Origin: Dryocosmus kuriphilus
Taxonomy: Eukaryota > Arthropoda > Insecta > Hymenoptera > Cynipidae
DNA: 64,000 nucleotides
NCBI GenBank assembly: GCA_038277395.1
Contig: CM076192.1
Coordinates: 17,150,299-17,214,298, forward strand
Reading direction: 5' to 3'
Below are positions 32,863 to 43,902 of the stretch, piece by piece (position 1 is the first letter of the stretch; the number at the start of each line of letters is the position of its first letter). A program made the translations under genes and the position numbers. The notes beneath the pieces were generated by a model. That model worked only from the letters and a program-made list of their open reading frames with translations, did not search any database and was not told the DNA's origin.

Positions 32863-32977
32863 TGTATGTGTTATTATTTTCTCATTCCTTGGTTCATTCA
32901 GGTCTCATGGGGAGAACATCGTGGCGGCCTCGTGAAGCTGGCTTGGTGATATTATTTTTATACGTATTTTATGTTTT

Positions 32978-33020
32978 GCTTTGATAAGGGTGTTCCATGA
33001 ACATCGAAACGTTGGCATGC
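32978..33020 (+). ncRNA. Hammerhead-like motif of a third PLE remnant
   Basis: Stem II arms GTGTTC and GAACAT are followed by GAAAC and GTTGGCATG. The first core box is TTGATAA rather than CTGATGA. Just downstream, AAAATAAAAACAAAAGAAG (33052 on) has an inverted counterpart to the right of the BEL insertion (39920-39955). The BEL element therefore split the PLE remnant or its flank. Confidence 0.45.
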
Positions 33021-33111
33021 TTTGTAATTTGCTTTTGGTTGGTATTTTAAACAAAATAAAAACAAAAGAAGACGAGGGGAAGAAAAATGAGGGAGGGGAT
33101 TTGGTTGGTTG

Positions 33112-33542
33112 TGTTTACGCGACTAGCGTAAACTGCTACATTTAAATCCTGTAGTCAAATAACACATTTGAATCGAACGACCGTATTAAGTATTCATTTT
33201 GATTTAAGTTAGATTTCCTCTCTTCCGGTTTATGGAAGAAGATAAGAGTATATAAAATGGCGACGAAGAAAAACGTGGTATCAAGTTGCTCGCACCGAAT
33301 CGCACTATATAAACATGTATATTCGTGATCGGTCGTTCAAAATTGTTATTAAGTCAACATTGAGTCAAATGCGAGTGTTTTGAACAATTAGTACCACAAT
33401 AAATGTAAACATTATATGAAAAAAGTTGTCAATAGTTTATTTAGTGAAACCACCCTTCGGCTGTATGAGCCTTCTCACCGTTATTTAATTTTTTTTTCTT
33501 TTCCAACCTTCGGGTGAGTGTGATCTAAGTCACGCCTGAACA
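33112..33542 (+). repeat. BEL/Pao 5' LTR, 431 bp
   Basis: Runs from TGTTTACGCGACTAGCG to CGCCTGAACA. It contains a TATA box (TATAAAA, 33251-33257) and an AATAAA signal (33399-33404). The first ~20 bp include a palindrome, TTTACGC then GCGTAAA. Confidence 0.97.
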
Positions 33543-33544
33543 TT

Positions 33545-33562
33545 TGGTCCTTCGAGTTCGGA
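33545..33562 (+). promoter_or_regulatory. Probable primer-binding site
   Basis: TGGTCCTTCGAGTTCGGA begins two bases after the 5' LTR. It starts with TGG, as expected for pairing with the CCA end of a tRNA. I do not assign the tRNA. Confidence 0.7.
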
Positions 33563-34105
33563 TTTAGTGATATATGAAGTTCTATGAATCTATAAACATG
33601 AGATAGGTTCGGATGTGCCAGGCAGCCATTTAATATAGTGGCAATGCAATTATAAGGATTTTTATGTATGGGGCTGTTCATGGTGAGTTTCACTACGAAT
33701 CAACGCAGGTGAACATGAGTTCATTAAGTACACTAATTATTCAAAAAAAAAAGCGAATTTTCCGGTAAACTGTCTCCTAAAGAGATCAAGGGTGAAATTT
33801 CATTTATGGGTCAGCGCGGGCATGTGTTTGTCTCACTCGCTTCCATTGAGTCCTGGTCTCGAGCGTATATGTGTTCGCTCTCCCTCCCCTTGACTCGAAT
33901 GTGATGCATGCAGAATTGGCTCGGTCTCCCGTCATGGCCAATTAACAGCTGGACTTAAACGTGTGTGCGGTTATCGATCGCTTCTACCGCGCTGGTGTAC
34001 CGTTTTTCACAGTTGCTTCATAACGTGTAGCGTACGCAGTGATTCAGTAATCGCCAATTGGAATAGTCTGTGAACTTAAACTTATGTTGAAAGTGACTTT
34101 GTTTA

Positions 34106-35923
34106 ATGAAAATGGCAAATAACAAGCCAGCGTCACTTAAATCTTTAATTAATGTACAACGGGACACATTCGGACTCATAGGACGATCGATTGCCAATTT
34201 TAATAAAATTGGAAAGGACAATGTGACAGCAGCTAAGGTTCAAAGTCGAATTGACACATTAAAGGAACGATGGGACATCGCTTGCAGGTGTCACAATGAA
34301 ATTAACGCTGTTGTCACCGATGCCGAAAGAAGTACAGAGGAATACTTTACAGAAGAAGAATACAGCAAGGCGGCGGAACAATATGAGGAAGCCATGGATT
34401 TTCTCCGTGACTGGAAAGTAACATTTATTCCGAACGCCACAGGTAACTCAACTTTCGTGGATAGTCCAATCGCTCAACCACAACAAATACAAGGTAACTC
34501 TGTGAATTTAAAGCTACCGCAAATTAATCTACCAAAGTTCTCGGGAAGTTACCAAGAGTGGACAAGTTTTCACGATCTGTTCTTGTCACTTATTCATCAA
34601 TCAACGCGTTTATACGATGTACAAAAATTGCATTATCCTAAGTCAAGTTTAGATGGGGAAGCGTTACAGATGTTAAGTTCGCTTACAATTACTGAGGCTA
34701 ATTATAAAAGGGCATGGGACGCGTTAAAAACTAGATATGAGGATAGACATTTAATTATTAATAAAGTATTAGATGGACTGTTTTCGATGTCTGTTGCTAG
34801 TCAAGAGTCTAGCTATGAATTAAAAAGGATTTATAATCAATTTAAAATCACCATCGACTCACTTGACAACTTAGGTGAAGCAGAAATTCAGCGCGATTGG
34901 TTATTTATACATCATATTGTCAACCGATTTGATAAACAAACTAGGAAGGCTTGGGAATTATTTCTAAATGATACAAACGAATTCCCAGTGCTGAGCGAAC
35001 TCGAATCTTTTCTTAAAAAGCGTATTCACGCTTTAGAAGCAATAACTCCTCAAAAGCAGGACAATAATAAACAATGTAAAAATAAAAATATAAAGTCACA
35101 TGATACGACTATTGATAAATCAAATCTAGGTTCTGAAGTCGATTCAAGCCCAGCGAATGTAAACAATGTTTGTCTATTACGTAAGGCTCAGCACACAGTC
35201 GCAAAATGCCCACAATTTCTAAATAAAACAGTGGATCAACGTTACGAAATATTAAAAGCAAATAATTTATGCTTTAATTGTACACGACCTGGTCATAGGC
35301 CTTATAAATGTTCAAGTAAATATCGATGTATCAAATGCAATAAATCACATCACTCATCATTACATCGTAACGCTGATCCAATTCTGAACAATAGGAATGA
35401 GAATTTTAATACAAAATATGAAAATATAACAGAAACAAAACATGTCTCTCATCTTTCTCATAAAGGAATACGACGTCGTCGTTCTGCTATGTTTGCGACT
35501 GCTAGAGTTTTATTGAAAGGTCCAAACGGACGCTCTCAAATAGTGAGAGCCATGATAGATCCGTGTTCTGATCAGTCCTTTATAACGGAATCGATGGTCC
35601 AAAAACTAAGATTACCACGGCGTCGTATTCATGCTACAGTAGAAGGTTTATCAGGAGCACACTTGACAACTGCTACAGCGATTGTAAGATTAAGCATAGA
35701 ATCTATAATTGATCCGAGTCTCAAGCTTGCAGTGGATGCATTTGTTTGTCAAGATGTGACCTTTTATACGCCTCCCAGCAGGCAATTTTCCAAGGATCGA
35801 ATTGATATTATGCTCGCAGCTGATGTTTATTCCGCGATTATGGAACAGGGTTTAAAGAAGGGTCCCATTGACGCCCCAATTGCGCAAGCCACAATTTTGG
35901 CTGGATTATTGGTGGAGCCTTAG
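34106..35923 (+). CDS. gag: BEL/Pao gag-protease region (605 codons)
   Basis: The start is the first ATG of the frame (34106), with a second ATG two codons later. About residues 135-280 match the DUF1759 gag domain of Pao elements (a Trp-containing SFHDLFLSLI stretch and KLHYPKSSLDGEAL). A zinc knuckle CFNCTRPGHRPYKC (C-x2-C-x4-H-x4-C) lies near residue 388, with a second Cys/His cluster after it. A protease-like DUF1758 domain follows from about residue 468. Its active-site segment reads AMIDPCSDQSF, so the usual D-S/T-G triad is replaced by D-P-C. The frame closes at 35921, while the pol frame starts around 35893, one base back. In a working element the product would be a gag-pol polyprotein that builds the particle and matures it. 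Confidence 0.9.
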   Translation: MKMANNKPASLKSLINVQRDTFGLIGRSIANFNKIGKDNVTAAKVQSRIDTLKERWDIACRCHNEINAVVTDAERSTEEYFTEEEYSKAAEQYEEAMDFLRDWKVTFIPNATGNSTFVDSPIAQPQQIQGNSVNLKLPQINLPKFSGSYQEWTSFHDLFLSLIHQSTRLYDVQKLHYPKSSLDGEALQMLSSLTITEANYKRAWDALKTRYEDRHLIINKVLDGLFSMSVASQESSYELKRIYNQFKITIDSLDNLGEAEIQRDWLFIHHIVNRFDKQTRKAWELFLNDTNEFPVLSELESFLKKRIHALEAITPQKQDNNKQCKNKNIKSHDTTIDKSNLGSEVDSSPANVNNVCLLRKAQHTVAKCPQFLNKTVDQRYEILKANNLCFNCTRPGHRPYKCSSKYRCIKCNKSHHSSLHRNADPILNNRNENFNTKYENITETKHVSHLSHKGIRRRRSAMFATARVLLKGPNGRSQIVRAMIDPCSDQSFITESMVQKLRLPRRRIHATVEGLSGAHLTTATAIVRLSIESIIDPSLKLAVDAFVCQDVTFYTPPSRQFSKDRIDIMLAADVYSAIMEQGLKKGPIDAPIAQATILAGLLVEP

Positions 35924-38900
35924 AAGATACCTCTACTCATATGTCGAGGAATGTTACAGTCCTTCACTGTTGTCAAATTAGTAAAATTACTTCCTCCCTT
36001 AATAAATTCTGGGAAGTTGAAAACGTTCCACACAAGATTCATCTCACCGAGGATGAAAAACTATGTGAGCAACATTTTTCTGAAACGCACTCTCGTGATA
36101 CCACGGGTCGGTATATCGTTAGGTTACCGTTTAAACAAAGTCCTCCAATTAATATTGGAATCTCGTTTCCCATCGCGCGGAAACAGCTGCTTAGTATTGA
36201 ACGTAAACTAACAGCTCAACCTGAGCATAAGCAACTATACTCAAAATTTATGACTAAGTATGAATCTCTTGGGCATATGGAGCGTGTAGCGTCAGGTGAT
36301 CCCTACGCTGGTACGCAGTTAGTATATATACCCCATCACCATATAATTAAAGATAATTCAACTACTACGCGCCTGCGCGTAGTCTTCAATGCCTCAAGTT
36401 TGACAACGAATGGCACTAGTTTAAATTCTCACATTCATGTAGGGCCGAAATTACACTCGGATCTCCCCATTATCATCATGAGATGGCGAATGCATAAATT
36501 TGCATTATGCGCTGATATAACTAAGATGTATCGTCAAATATGGATAGATCAACGTGACGTTGATTATCAACGGATTGTTTATCGTAATAATCCTGCAGAG
36601 TCGCTGCAATCCTTCCGATTATTAACTGTAACCTATGGAACTGTGGCTGCTCCATATTTGGCCTTGAAGGTCATTAAACAACTCGCTCTTAACGAAGCAA
36701 GTTGTTATCCAGTAGGCTCACAAATTCTATTGGAGAATTTCTACGTTGATGATGTCCTCTTCGGAGCAGATGATCTTGAGTCCGCACAAATTTCGAAAAC
36801 TCAATTGGTTGATATTCTGGCTCGCGGTGGATTTCAGTTAGATAAGTGGTCAAGTAATACATTTTCATTACATATAAACCATTCTAACAATCACAAGGAA
36901 TTTAAATCTTATGATGATTCTGACCAAAGTATCATTCGCGTTCTAGGAATTTCCTGAAATCCTATATTGGATCAACTACAGTTCCATACAGATTTGAAAA
37001 TTCAATCTGTTTCTACTAAGCGAACAGTGTTATCCACCATCGCTCGAATGTATGGCCCAATGGGGTTTCTCACTCCTATAATAATCAGAGCAAAAATTTT
37101 TATGCAGAGGTTGTGGTCGCTAAAATCGCATTGGGATGATTTGCTGTCAAATGATTTGCATGAAGAATGGCATTCTTATTGCATAAATTTAAAGAATTTA
37201 GAACTGGTGTCCATTCCCCGTTAGGTGAAGAGCACTTCAAATTCCAAAGACGTAGCAATCCACGGTTTTGCTGACGCATCTACTCAGGCTTATGCGGCAT
37301 GCGTGTATCTGCGCATTGCATACGATAAGGGGTGTGTTACGTCCCTTATCTATGCAAAATCACGAGTTGCTCCTCTGAAACAACTCAGCGTTCCCCGTTT
37401 GGAATTATGTGCTGCACTATTGCTCACTCAAGCAGTGTAGTACGTCCAAACTGCATTACACTTGGAATTTGCTTCAATTCACTTGTGGTCAGATTCAAAA
37501 ATTATCCTAGCTTGGCTTGAGAAACCAGAGGCTAAATGGCCGACTTTCGTTGCCAATCGAGTATCTGACATAGTAACTTGACTTCCAGATGCATTCTGGC
37601 ACCATATGCCGACAGCTGACAATCCAGCAGATTGTGCATCTCATGGGATTATCCCGACTGAGATAACGACCCACACACTTCGGTGGACTGGACCAAAGTG
37701 GTTGATCCAATCTGCTGCAAGTTGGCCTGGGGAGGTTGAATTGTCTGAAGAAGACAAGGCTAATCTAGAATTAATCGAGGCAAAGCATGCTCACACGATT
37801 ACCATCAATCATGATATACTGGATGAATCGGACTCTGATATCAAACGGATTTTGTCTCGGAAATACTCTAAGTGGCCAAAATTATTAAGGGTAACCGCGT
37901 TATGTTTAAAATTCATAGATTATAAAATAAAGAGAACCCTAAATAACTCTAATGCTAACTTGTCTCCGAATTTACGAGAAAAATTACAGTTGATAGCTGA
38001 ACAAGATTCGGATTTCATCCATGAATCGCGCACGCTGTGGTATAAAGTTATTCAGAATGAAGTACTGGCCAAGGAATTACAGATGTTAAAGATTAAACAA
38101 CTTTGTCCAAAATCAAGCGTTATTAAACAATTGAATCCATTTCTAGATTCGCATGGCCTAATGCGAGTAGGAGGTCGTTTGGAGTAGTCACCCTTATCCT
38201 ACGCTGAAAAGCATCCTATAATTTTAATGGATCATACGTTGAGTAAGCTCATTGTACGACATGCTCATTTACGCACACTTCATGGTGGTGTACAATTGAC
38301 TTTACGTGTTTTACGTCAAACAATTTGGCTGGTAAGTGCACGAGCGTTAATAAATCAGTGTATTAAGAATTGCGTTGAATGCACCAGGCAACGCGGTTAC
38401 ACAGCCTCGCAAATTATGAGTTCGTTACCACCTGCACGTGTAACTCCTTCTATTCCATTTACACACACAGGGATTGATTATGCTGGTACATACAATTACA
38501 AATTATCGAAAACTCGCAACGCAAAAATTGATAAAGCATACATTTGCATTTTCATTTGCTTGGCTACTAGAGCCATCCACATCGAAGTGGTGTCCGATTA
38601 TACAACTGAGGGGTTCATAGCAGCCCTTCGACGATTCGGTAGTCGTCGAGGTTATCCAACCATCATTTACAGCGATAACGCTAAAAATTTTGTAGGAGCT
38701 AGCAGAGAACTATAAAGAATGTTTAGAAAAACATTATCTGATCCCAAATTGTACTCGGAATTTGCCGTAGAGGGTTTACGATGGAAATTTACTCCTCCTG
38801 CCTCACCACATTTTGGAGGTATCTGGGAAGCAGGAGTAAAAAGTGTGAAACACCATCTTCGACGGGTGATGGGGGATCACAGTTTGACATTTGAGGAATT

Positions 38901-39303
38901 GGTCACTCTCACGTGTCAAATTGAAGCGTGTGTCAATTCGCGGCCGATTGCATCTGTCAATCATGACACGGATAAGTTTGCCTGTCTGACACCTGGACAC
39001 TTTTTGAATGGTGGATCATCACTCACAGTACCCGAGCCGTCTATTCTGGATCTTAATGAACCCCTTCTTAAACGTTGGAATTTGATTCAACAGAGACTTG
39101 AGCAGTTTTGGCGTCTGTGGCGCAGTGATTATTTAAACACGTTGCAACAACGTAATAAATGGAGATATGAAACTCCCAATTTGTTACCCGGTTCGCTCGT
39201 CCTCTTAAAAAACAAGGACTTGCCACCTGGCAGGTGGGACCTTGGATTGATTGAAAAATGTCACTTAGGTAAAGATGGTAAAGTTCGCGTGATTACTATA
39301 TAA
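35893..39303 (+). pseudogene. pol: BEL/Pao pol: reverse transcriptase, RNase H, integrase; six stops
   Basis: All pol parts lie in one frame. FGWIIGGALEDTSTHMSRNV opens it. The reverse transcriptase carries VVFNAS, then YVDD (36741-36752). RNase H has HGFADASTQAYAACVYL (about 37260), and the integrase zinc region has HAHLRTLHGG and CIKNCVEC. The integrase core has GIDYAGTY, YSDNAKNFVGA and FGGIWEAGVKS, with the D, D and E-region blocks in order. Stops lie at 36955-36957, 37222-37224, 37438-37440, 37579-37581, 38185-38187 and 38713-38715. Entry from gag needs a -1 shift near 35893. Product function would be cDNA synthesis and integration; this copy could not make it. Confidence 0.95.
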
Positions 39304-39461
39304 ACCTCAAAAACAAAGCTTATCCGCGGAATAACTGACATTTGTCCGCTGCCAGTTGAGACTAAGGAATCTTAGGTAATAAGTAACTAATGTAAACAAA
39401 TTCTATAATATTGTGTAATTAAAAGTCAAGTACAATCCCTCCAATCCTTGTTGAATCAACT

Positions 39462-39478
39462 AAAAGGAGAGGGGAAGA
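39462..39478 (+). promoter_or_regulatory. Polypurine tract
   Basis: AAAAGGAGAGGGGAAGA lies directly before the TG of the 3' LTR, the expected primer site for plus-strand cDNA. Confidence 0.9.
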
Positions 39479-39909
39479 TGCTTACGCGACTAGCGTAAAC
39501 TGCTACATTTAAATCCTGTAGTCAAATAACACATTTGAATCGAACGACCATATTAAGTATTCATTTTGATTTAAGTTAGATTTCCTCTCTTCCGGTTTAT
39601 GGAAGAAGATAAGAGTATATAAAATGGCGACGAAGAAAAACGTGGTATCAAGTTGCTCGCACCGAATCGCACTATATAAACATGTATATTCGTGATCGGT
39701 CGTTCAAAATTGTTATTAAGTCAACATTGAGTCAAATGCGAGTGTTTTGAACAATTAGTACCACCATAAATGTAAACATTATATGAAAAAAGGTGTCAAT
39801 AGTTTATTTAGTGAAACCGCCCTTCGGCTGTATGAGCCTTCTCACCGTTATTTAATTTTTTTTTCTTTTCCAACCTTCGGGTGAGTGTAATCTAAGTGAC
39901 GCCTGAACA
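39479..39909 (+). repeat. BEL/Pao 3' LTR, 431 bp
   Basis: Same length as the 5' LTR with seven single-base differences and no gaps. It ends CGCCTGAACA and is followed by GGTTG. Confidence 0.97.
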
Positions 39910-39914
39910 GGTTG

Positions 39915-40204
39915 CTTCCTTTCTCCTCCTCTTTTTTTGTTTTTATTTTTGAATTTTACTAAAAAGCTTTTTTCAGGTGTTGTTCCAAATTTGATCGAAG
40001 AGTGGGTTTGTTTTCTCCACCAGCTTTTAAGTTAAATAAATTATAATTTATTAGGCAAATCTACCAAGACCCTTTTTACATGTACTTTGTGCGGGCTCCT
40101 CTAAATTTGTCAAAATTGTCAAAACTCAAAAATGCCGAAAACGAATATTTTTTCAATTAAAAAATTATTCTTTTGAAAAATTAAATAAATATTGAGTATA
40201 TATA
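39915..40204. other. No gene; right half of the BEL-interrupted flank
   Basis: T-rich sequence with an inverted match to 33052-33090, consistent with a PLE end split by the BEL insertion. No coding sequence. Confidence 0.45.
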
Positions 40205-43079
40205 GGGGAAAGTATCTGGTTGTGGGCACAGTTTCGTTTTTCACCCATAATTTTAGTTTGAGTCCATATCATGCGAAGATGTGAATATCATTGGAAAGCT
40301 AGATGCCTTAGCTAAGTTTTTGCTAAAGTAAGTACATTGATTCCGATAACTAGAAAAATTTTACGACCAATTTTGTGAAATCATCAGATTTGAAGAAAAA
40401 AAAAATCGTAACCGGTTGTGGGCACCCTTCGAAAATTCGCTGAAAATGGGGAATGTTGAAGGAAAAACGAACCTAATTCAAAATAAATTCAAGTTTTATT
40501 ATTATTTAAGGCTTCCAGTGGCAAAAATTAGAAAAAAAGGTTTAAAAAAAATTATTAATAGTGTTCCTAATCATCGATGTCAGAATCACAATGTTTGCAC
40601 GTGAAATAGCTGGCATGCATGTCAGCGCATTTTAAATACACAGGCCGATCACACGTGTTACACTTGATAGAATTTTCAGCAGTCAACTTCGATGGCAGGA
40701 GCTTCAAACAGATAATGCAAAAGTCGATATCATCATCATCATCATCAGACGGTGAAGAGTTCTTTTTTTTAGAGCGTTTGGCCGACCGTTTGGCTGGTGC
40801 AGTTGCCTTCTTTCTTTTACTTTTATACAAGAGGGAGACGGCTGCTTGCTTAGCGGCTTTCTCCTTTAAAGCAGCAACGCTTTCTGTAGAAGTAAGCACG
40901 GTGCTTACCATTGGTTTACGACCACGATTTGAAGGCTTTTTTGGTGGAACTGCTTGCAGGGGACCAATTTCGTCCAAAACTGATGAGCGGCTGCTTGAAG
41001 AGGCTCTAGATGTGGAAGGTTCTGGTGTGGCGACCACTTTTTCTTGATGTGCAACATCTGTCTCAAGGAAGACGATTAGATGCTGCTCCTCTTCATCAAT
41101 GCGATCCTCGGAGGCTGCTTCTTTTACATTCTGCTCGACCGCTTCAATAAAATCAACGTCGGAGAAGATGTCTGGGTCGTATGGATAAATTCCGGATGCT
41201 CTGAAGCCGGATTTTATGATTTTGGGTGTCAATGTCAAATCAAGCGTCTTACAGACAAGACCAGCAATATGACGCATCTCCATTACCTAAAACAACGAGA
41301 TAAGAGTTAAAATTTGAAGATCGAGAAAGCTAGGTTAAATAATTCCAAAGACCTACCTTGTTGGCATTAGTTTTTTGCCATGCAGAACACTGTGACTTGT
41401 AATACGTCTTTATCGGCCCGAAAACAGAGACATCCAGTGGCTGTAGTCTGTGACTACAGTGCGGCGGAAAAGAAACAATATGCACTCCATTAGCAACGGC
41501 GATATCGATAGCTTCAACTGATAGATGTGAAGTATGGTTGTCAAGAAGCAACAGCACAGGGGAAGCAAACGAAGGTTTTGCGAAATTTATAAAATGGAAC
41601 ATATAGCGCACAAAGTCTTCCTGGCACATCCAGCCAGAACCATTAGCATAACCGGCAGTACCACCAGAAACGTTGTCGAGGAAGCTTGTCTGCATTTTTT
41701 TTCTCGGGAAAAGAAAAAATGGTGGTAGACTGTTGCCAGCAGCACTTACGGTTAAGGCCATTGTCACCATCGTTCCTCTTTCGGCAGCTTCAAGTTGTCC
41801 GACACGTCGCATACCCTTAATGGCAATCACCTTGCCAATTTTTGTCGGGACCGTTGAAAAGCCGCTTTCATCCATGTTGTAGATATGCGTTGCTTCAAAG
41901 TGATGTTCATCCATCAAATGTCCATAGTTTTGAAAAAATTTCTCGACATTTGATTTACAAAAGCCTTTTACGCGCTGCATGGATGTTTGTTCCGGAGTGC
42001 GTAAAACAAGTTCAGGGTGACGGCGCATAAAGTTGTAATACCAATGTTTGCCCGCCTTCTCGTCCTCATCCCAAATAGGCGGATATTCAACACCAAGTTT
42101 CTTAGCGAACTGATACGCCAATTCACGCAGCTCGTTGATGCTGAGGCCGTAATAATGGATGACGCACTTCAAAATATATTGGACAAGGTCCCTCTCGTGG
42201 ACTGGTTTGAAAACCTTTAAAAAACATTCCAATTAAGCGTAAAATCTTTTTTAATGAAGGAAAGGAAGAGTAAATATAAACTCACCATATTTGACGGAGT
42301 CCGTTGGTTGTATTCACGAACGAAATCCAACAATACAGCATCTTCCACAGATGTCAAGTCATCAAATATCACTTCTGTTTTATGCAGGTAGCGTTGTAAA
42401 CTACTCCGCGCAATTCCATAGTTTCGTGCAGTCGATTTAATGGCCTTTTTTTCAACTAAGCAATCCTTAATGGCACGAACCAGCGCATTAAAATCAATTG
42501 CAGCTGATTCCGTTGACTTCTTCGGGGTTGTCATGGCTAAAATACGTTAAATAAAATAATAACTAAAATATGTTAAAACGTTAATGGAATATGTTTTGTG
42601 GGCATAAATGATGATATCTGACCGTTTTCAAGTCGAACAGACGCTTTAAATGAAAAAAAATGTGCCCACAACCGGTTACTTTTAAGTGCCCACAACCGGA
42701 AATCACGACCGACCATTATTGGTAAATGAAGAAACTGTGATGTGTCATAACTTGCCTATAAATCGATCTCATATCTCAAATCACAACGAAAATACAGTAG
42801 AAACAACGATAACACTCACCTTTTTGAGATTATTTACTTTGATTTAACGCAGTTTTTAAACATTGTTAAATTACAAATGCGTTCATTTTTACTTACTTTT
42901 TCCAATATGATCGCAGCTAATTCACAAATCGTCCATTCACTTTAAAATAACCTCGACAACTGCGTAGTACTAACAGAATACAAGTATGCCAGCAGTCAGA
43001 TCCGCCATATTTGTATTCTGTCAGCTGTTGCGCAGGGGTGCCCACTACCGGAGAGTGCCCATAAATGGTAACTCTCCCC
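40205..43079 (-). mobile_element. Tigger/pogo-like DNA transposon, apparently intact
   Basis: Ends read TATA|GGGGAAAGT on the left and ACTCTCCCC|TATA on the right, giving imperfect inverted ends next to TA. A GTGCCCACAACCGG motif is repeated in the subterminal zones. Left copies in inverse orientation are at 40216-40229 and 40412-40425. Right copies are at 42662-42675, 42686-42699, 43038-43051 and a weaker one at 43055-43068. A single minus-strand gene with two small introns encodes a full transposase. Of all elements in the window, only this one has a transposition gene open from start to stop. Confidence 0.9.
40567..42534 (-). CDS. Tigger/pogo-like transposase, three exons, 608 aa, C-terminal PHD-like finger
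   Basis: Exon 1 is 42534-42286 (83 codons), intron 42285-42215, exon 2 42214-41357 (286 codons), intron 41356-41287, and exon 3 41286-40567. Both introns (71 and 70 bp) have GT/AG ends, with GTGAGT and GTAGGT donors, and sit between codons. The joined frame is open throughout. Exon 1 holds a psq-type helix-turn-helix (AIKSTARNYGIARSSLQRYL). Exon 2 starts with a CENP-B-type DNA-binding region (HWYYNFMRRHPELVLRTPE), then the DDE domain. Its catalytic Asp residues are in YNMDESGF, LLLLDNHTSH and LQPLDVSVFGP, with 35 residues between the last two. Exon 3 has a Ser/acidic-rich linker, a basic stretch and a C-terminal cluster (FCIICLK, KCNTCDRP, LKCADM, FTCKHC) like a PHD finger, with Tyr where the usual His stands. 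The likely role is TA-targeted cut and paste in the nucleus. A domesticated function is possible, but the flanking repeats favour a transposon. Confidence 0.93.
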
Positions 43080-43083
43080 TATA

Positions 43084-43381
43084 ATTTATTTTTATCAATT
43101 TTAAATTTTGGGAATTTTAGAATGTGAGGGAAATCAATGATTCATTCATTTTATAATTCTATAATTATATGATTCGTTAAAACGTAATTTAACGTATATT
43201 TAACTTCAGGATTTTTATTTTTCTACATTTAAGAATCATGTTGTTGGCTTGAAATTAAAAAAATGTTATAATTCCTTAATTTCTGTTTTCTGCAATTTTT
43301 TAATAATTTGTGTATTCAGCGTTTCATATCGTACAATATAGAATAAACGTTATTATAAAAGCATCATCTTTATAACAAGCT
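43084..43381. other. No gene seen
   Basis: AT-rich spacer between the Tigger-like element and the PLE target duplication. Confidence 0.5.
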
Positions 43382-43506
43382 AAATATTTCATTTTTAGTT
43401 GAAATCAGATTTTCTAAAATACCCTCCTTATAAGTTTATGAAGAAATTATTGTAGATGGATCGTAGGGGGTAAATCAAAACGATGTTTGAATGTTTGTTG
43501 ATCGCT

Positions 43507-43551
43507 GTAGCAACGTTTCGTTGGCTAAGGTTTGCCAACCTCATCAGGCTA
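43507..43551 (-). ncRNA. Hammerhead ribozyme, left end of PLE-2
   Basis: On the minus strand CTGATGA (complement of 43541-43547) is followed by a stem II of GTTGGC and GCCAAC, then GAAAC and GTTGCTAC. Both conserved core boxes are perfect, so self-cleavage is plausible. The place, in the 3' terminal repeat of a PLE, is where such ribozymes are known. Confidence 0.8.
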
Positions 43552-43902
43552 GAGTTTTATTTAAAAAACACCAATTAAACATTTTTCACAAAAATTAAAA
43601 ATATTATATAAAAAGAAGAAATTTCAGCAACTAATAACTAACCTCACTGATCGAAAATATAAATATTAAACAAAGAAAAATAGTTTTAAAAACGTTTTTG
43701 TTAAAATTCGAAATTGACAAGAGTCAATGAGTCAACTGTTTAAAATTTAATGTGACATGGTTGAGTCAAGATACAAATAATACTGAGCGAGTGATAATAA
43801 CAGACTTCGTGTCGACTGCGAAAATATAGGCACATGTAAGCGTACATATATATGAATAATTATTATCGTTTGTAGGAATATGAAAGAGTACATTTCAGTG
43901 TG

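Larger units (their letters stand above)
33112..39909 (+). mobile_element. BEL/Pao LTR retrotransposon, full structure, disabled pol
   Basis: Two 431-bp LTRs (33112-33542 and 39479-39909) differ at seven positions (1.6%). The 5-bp target duplication GGTTG lies at 33107-33111 and 39910-39914. A primer-binding site follows the 5' LTR and a polypurine tract precedes the 3' LTR. Inside are gag-protease (34106-35923) and pol (about 35893-39303) with reverse transcriptase, RNase H and integrase. One frameshift and six stops break pol. LTR similarity indicates a fairly recent insertion. Confidence 0.97.

Noticed and set aside
40619..41047. 142-codon plus-strand frame
   Set aside because: Antisense shadow of exon 3 of the Tigger-like transposase.
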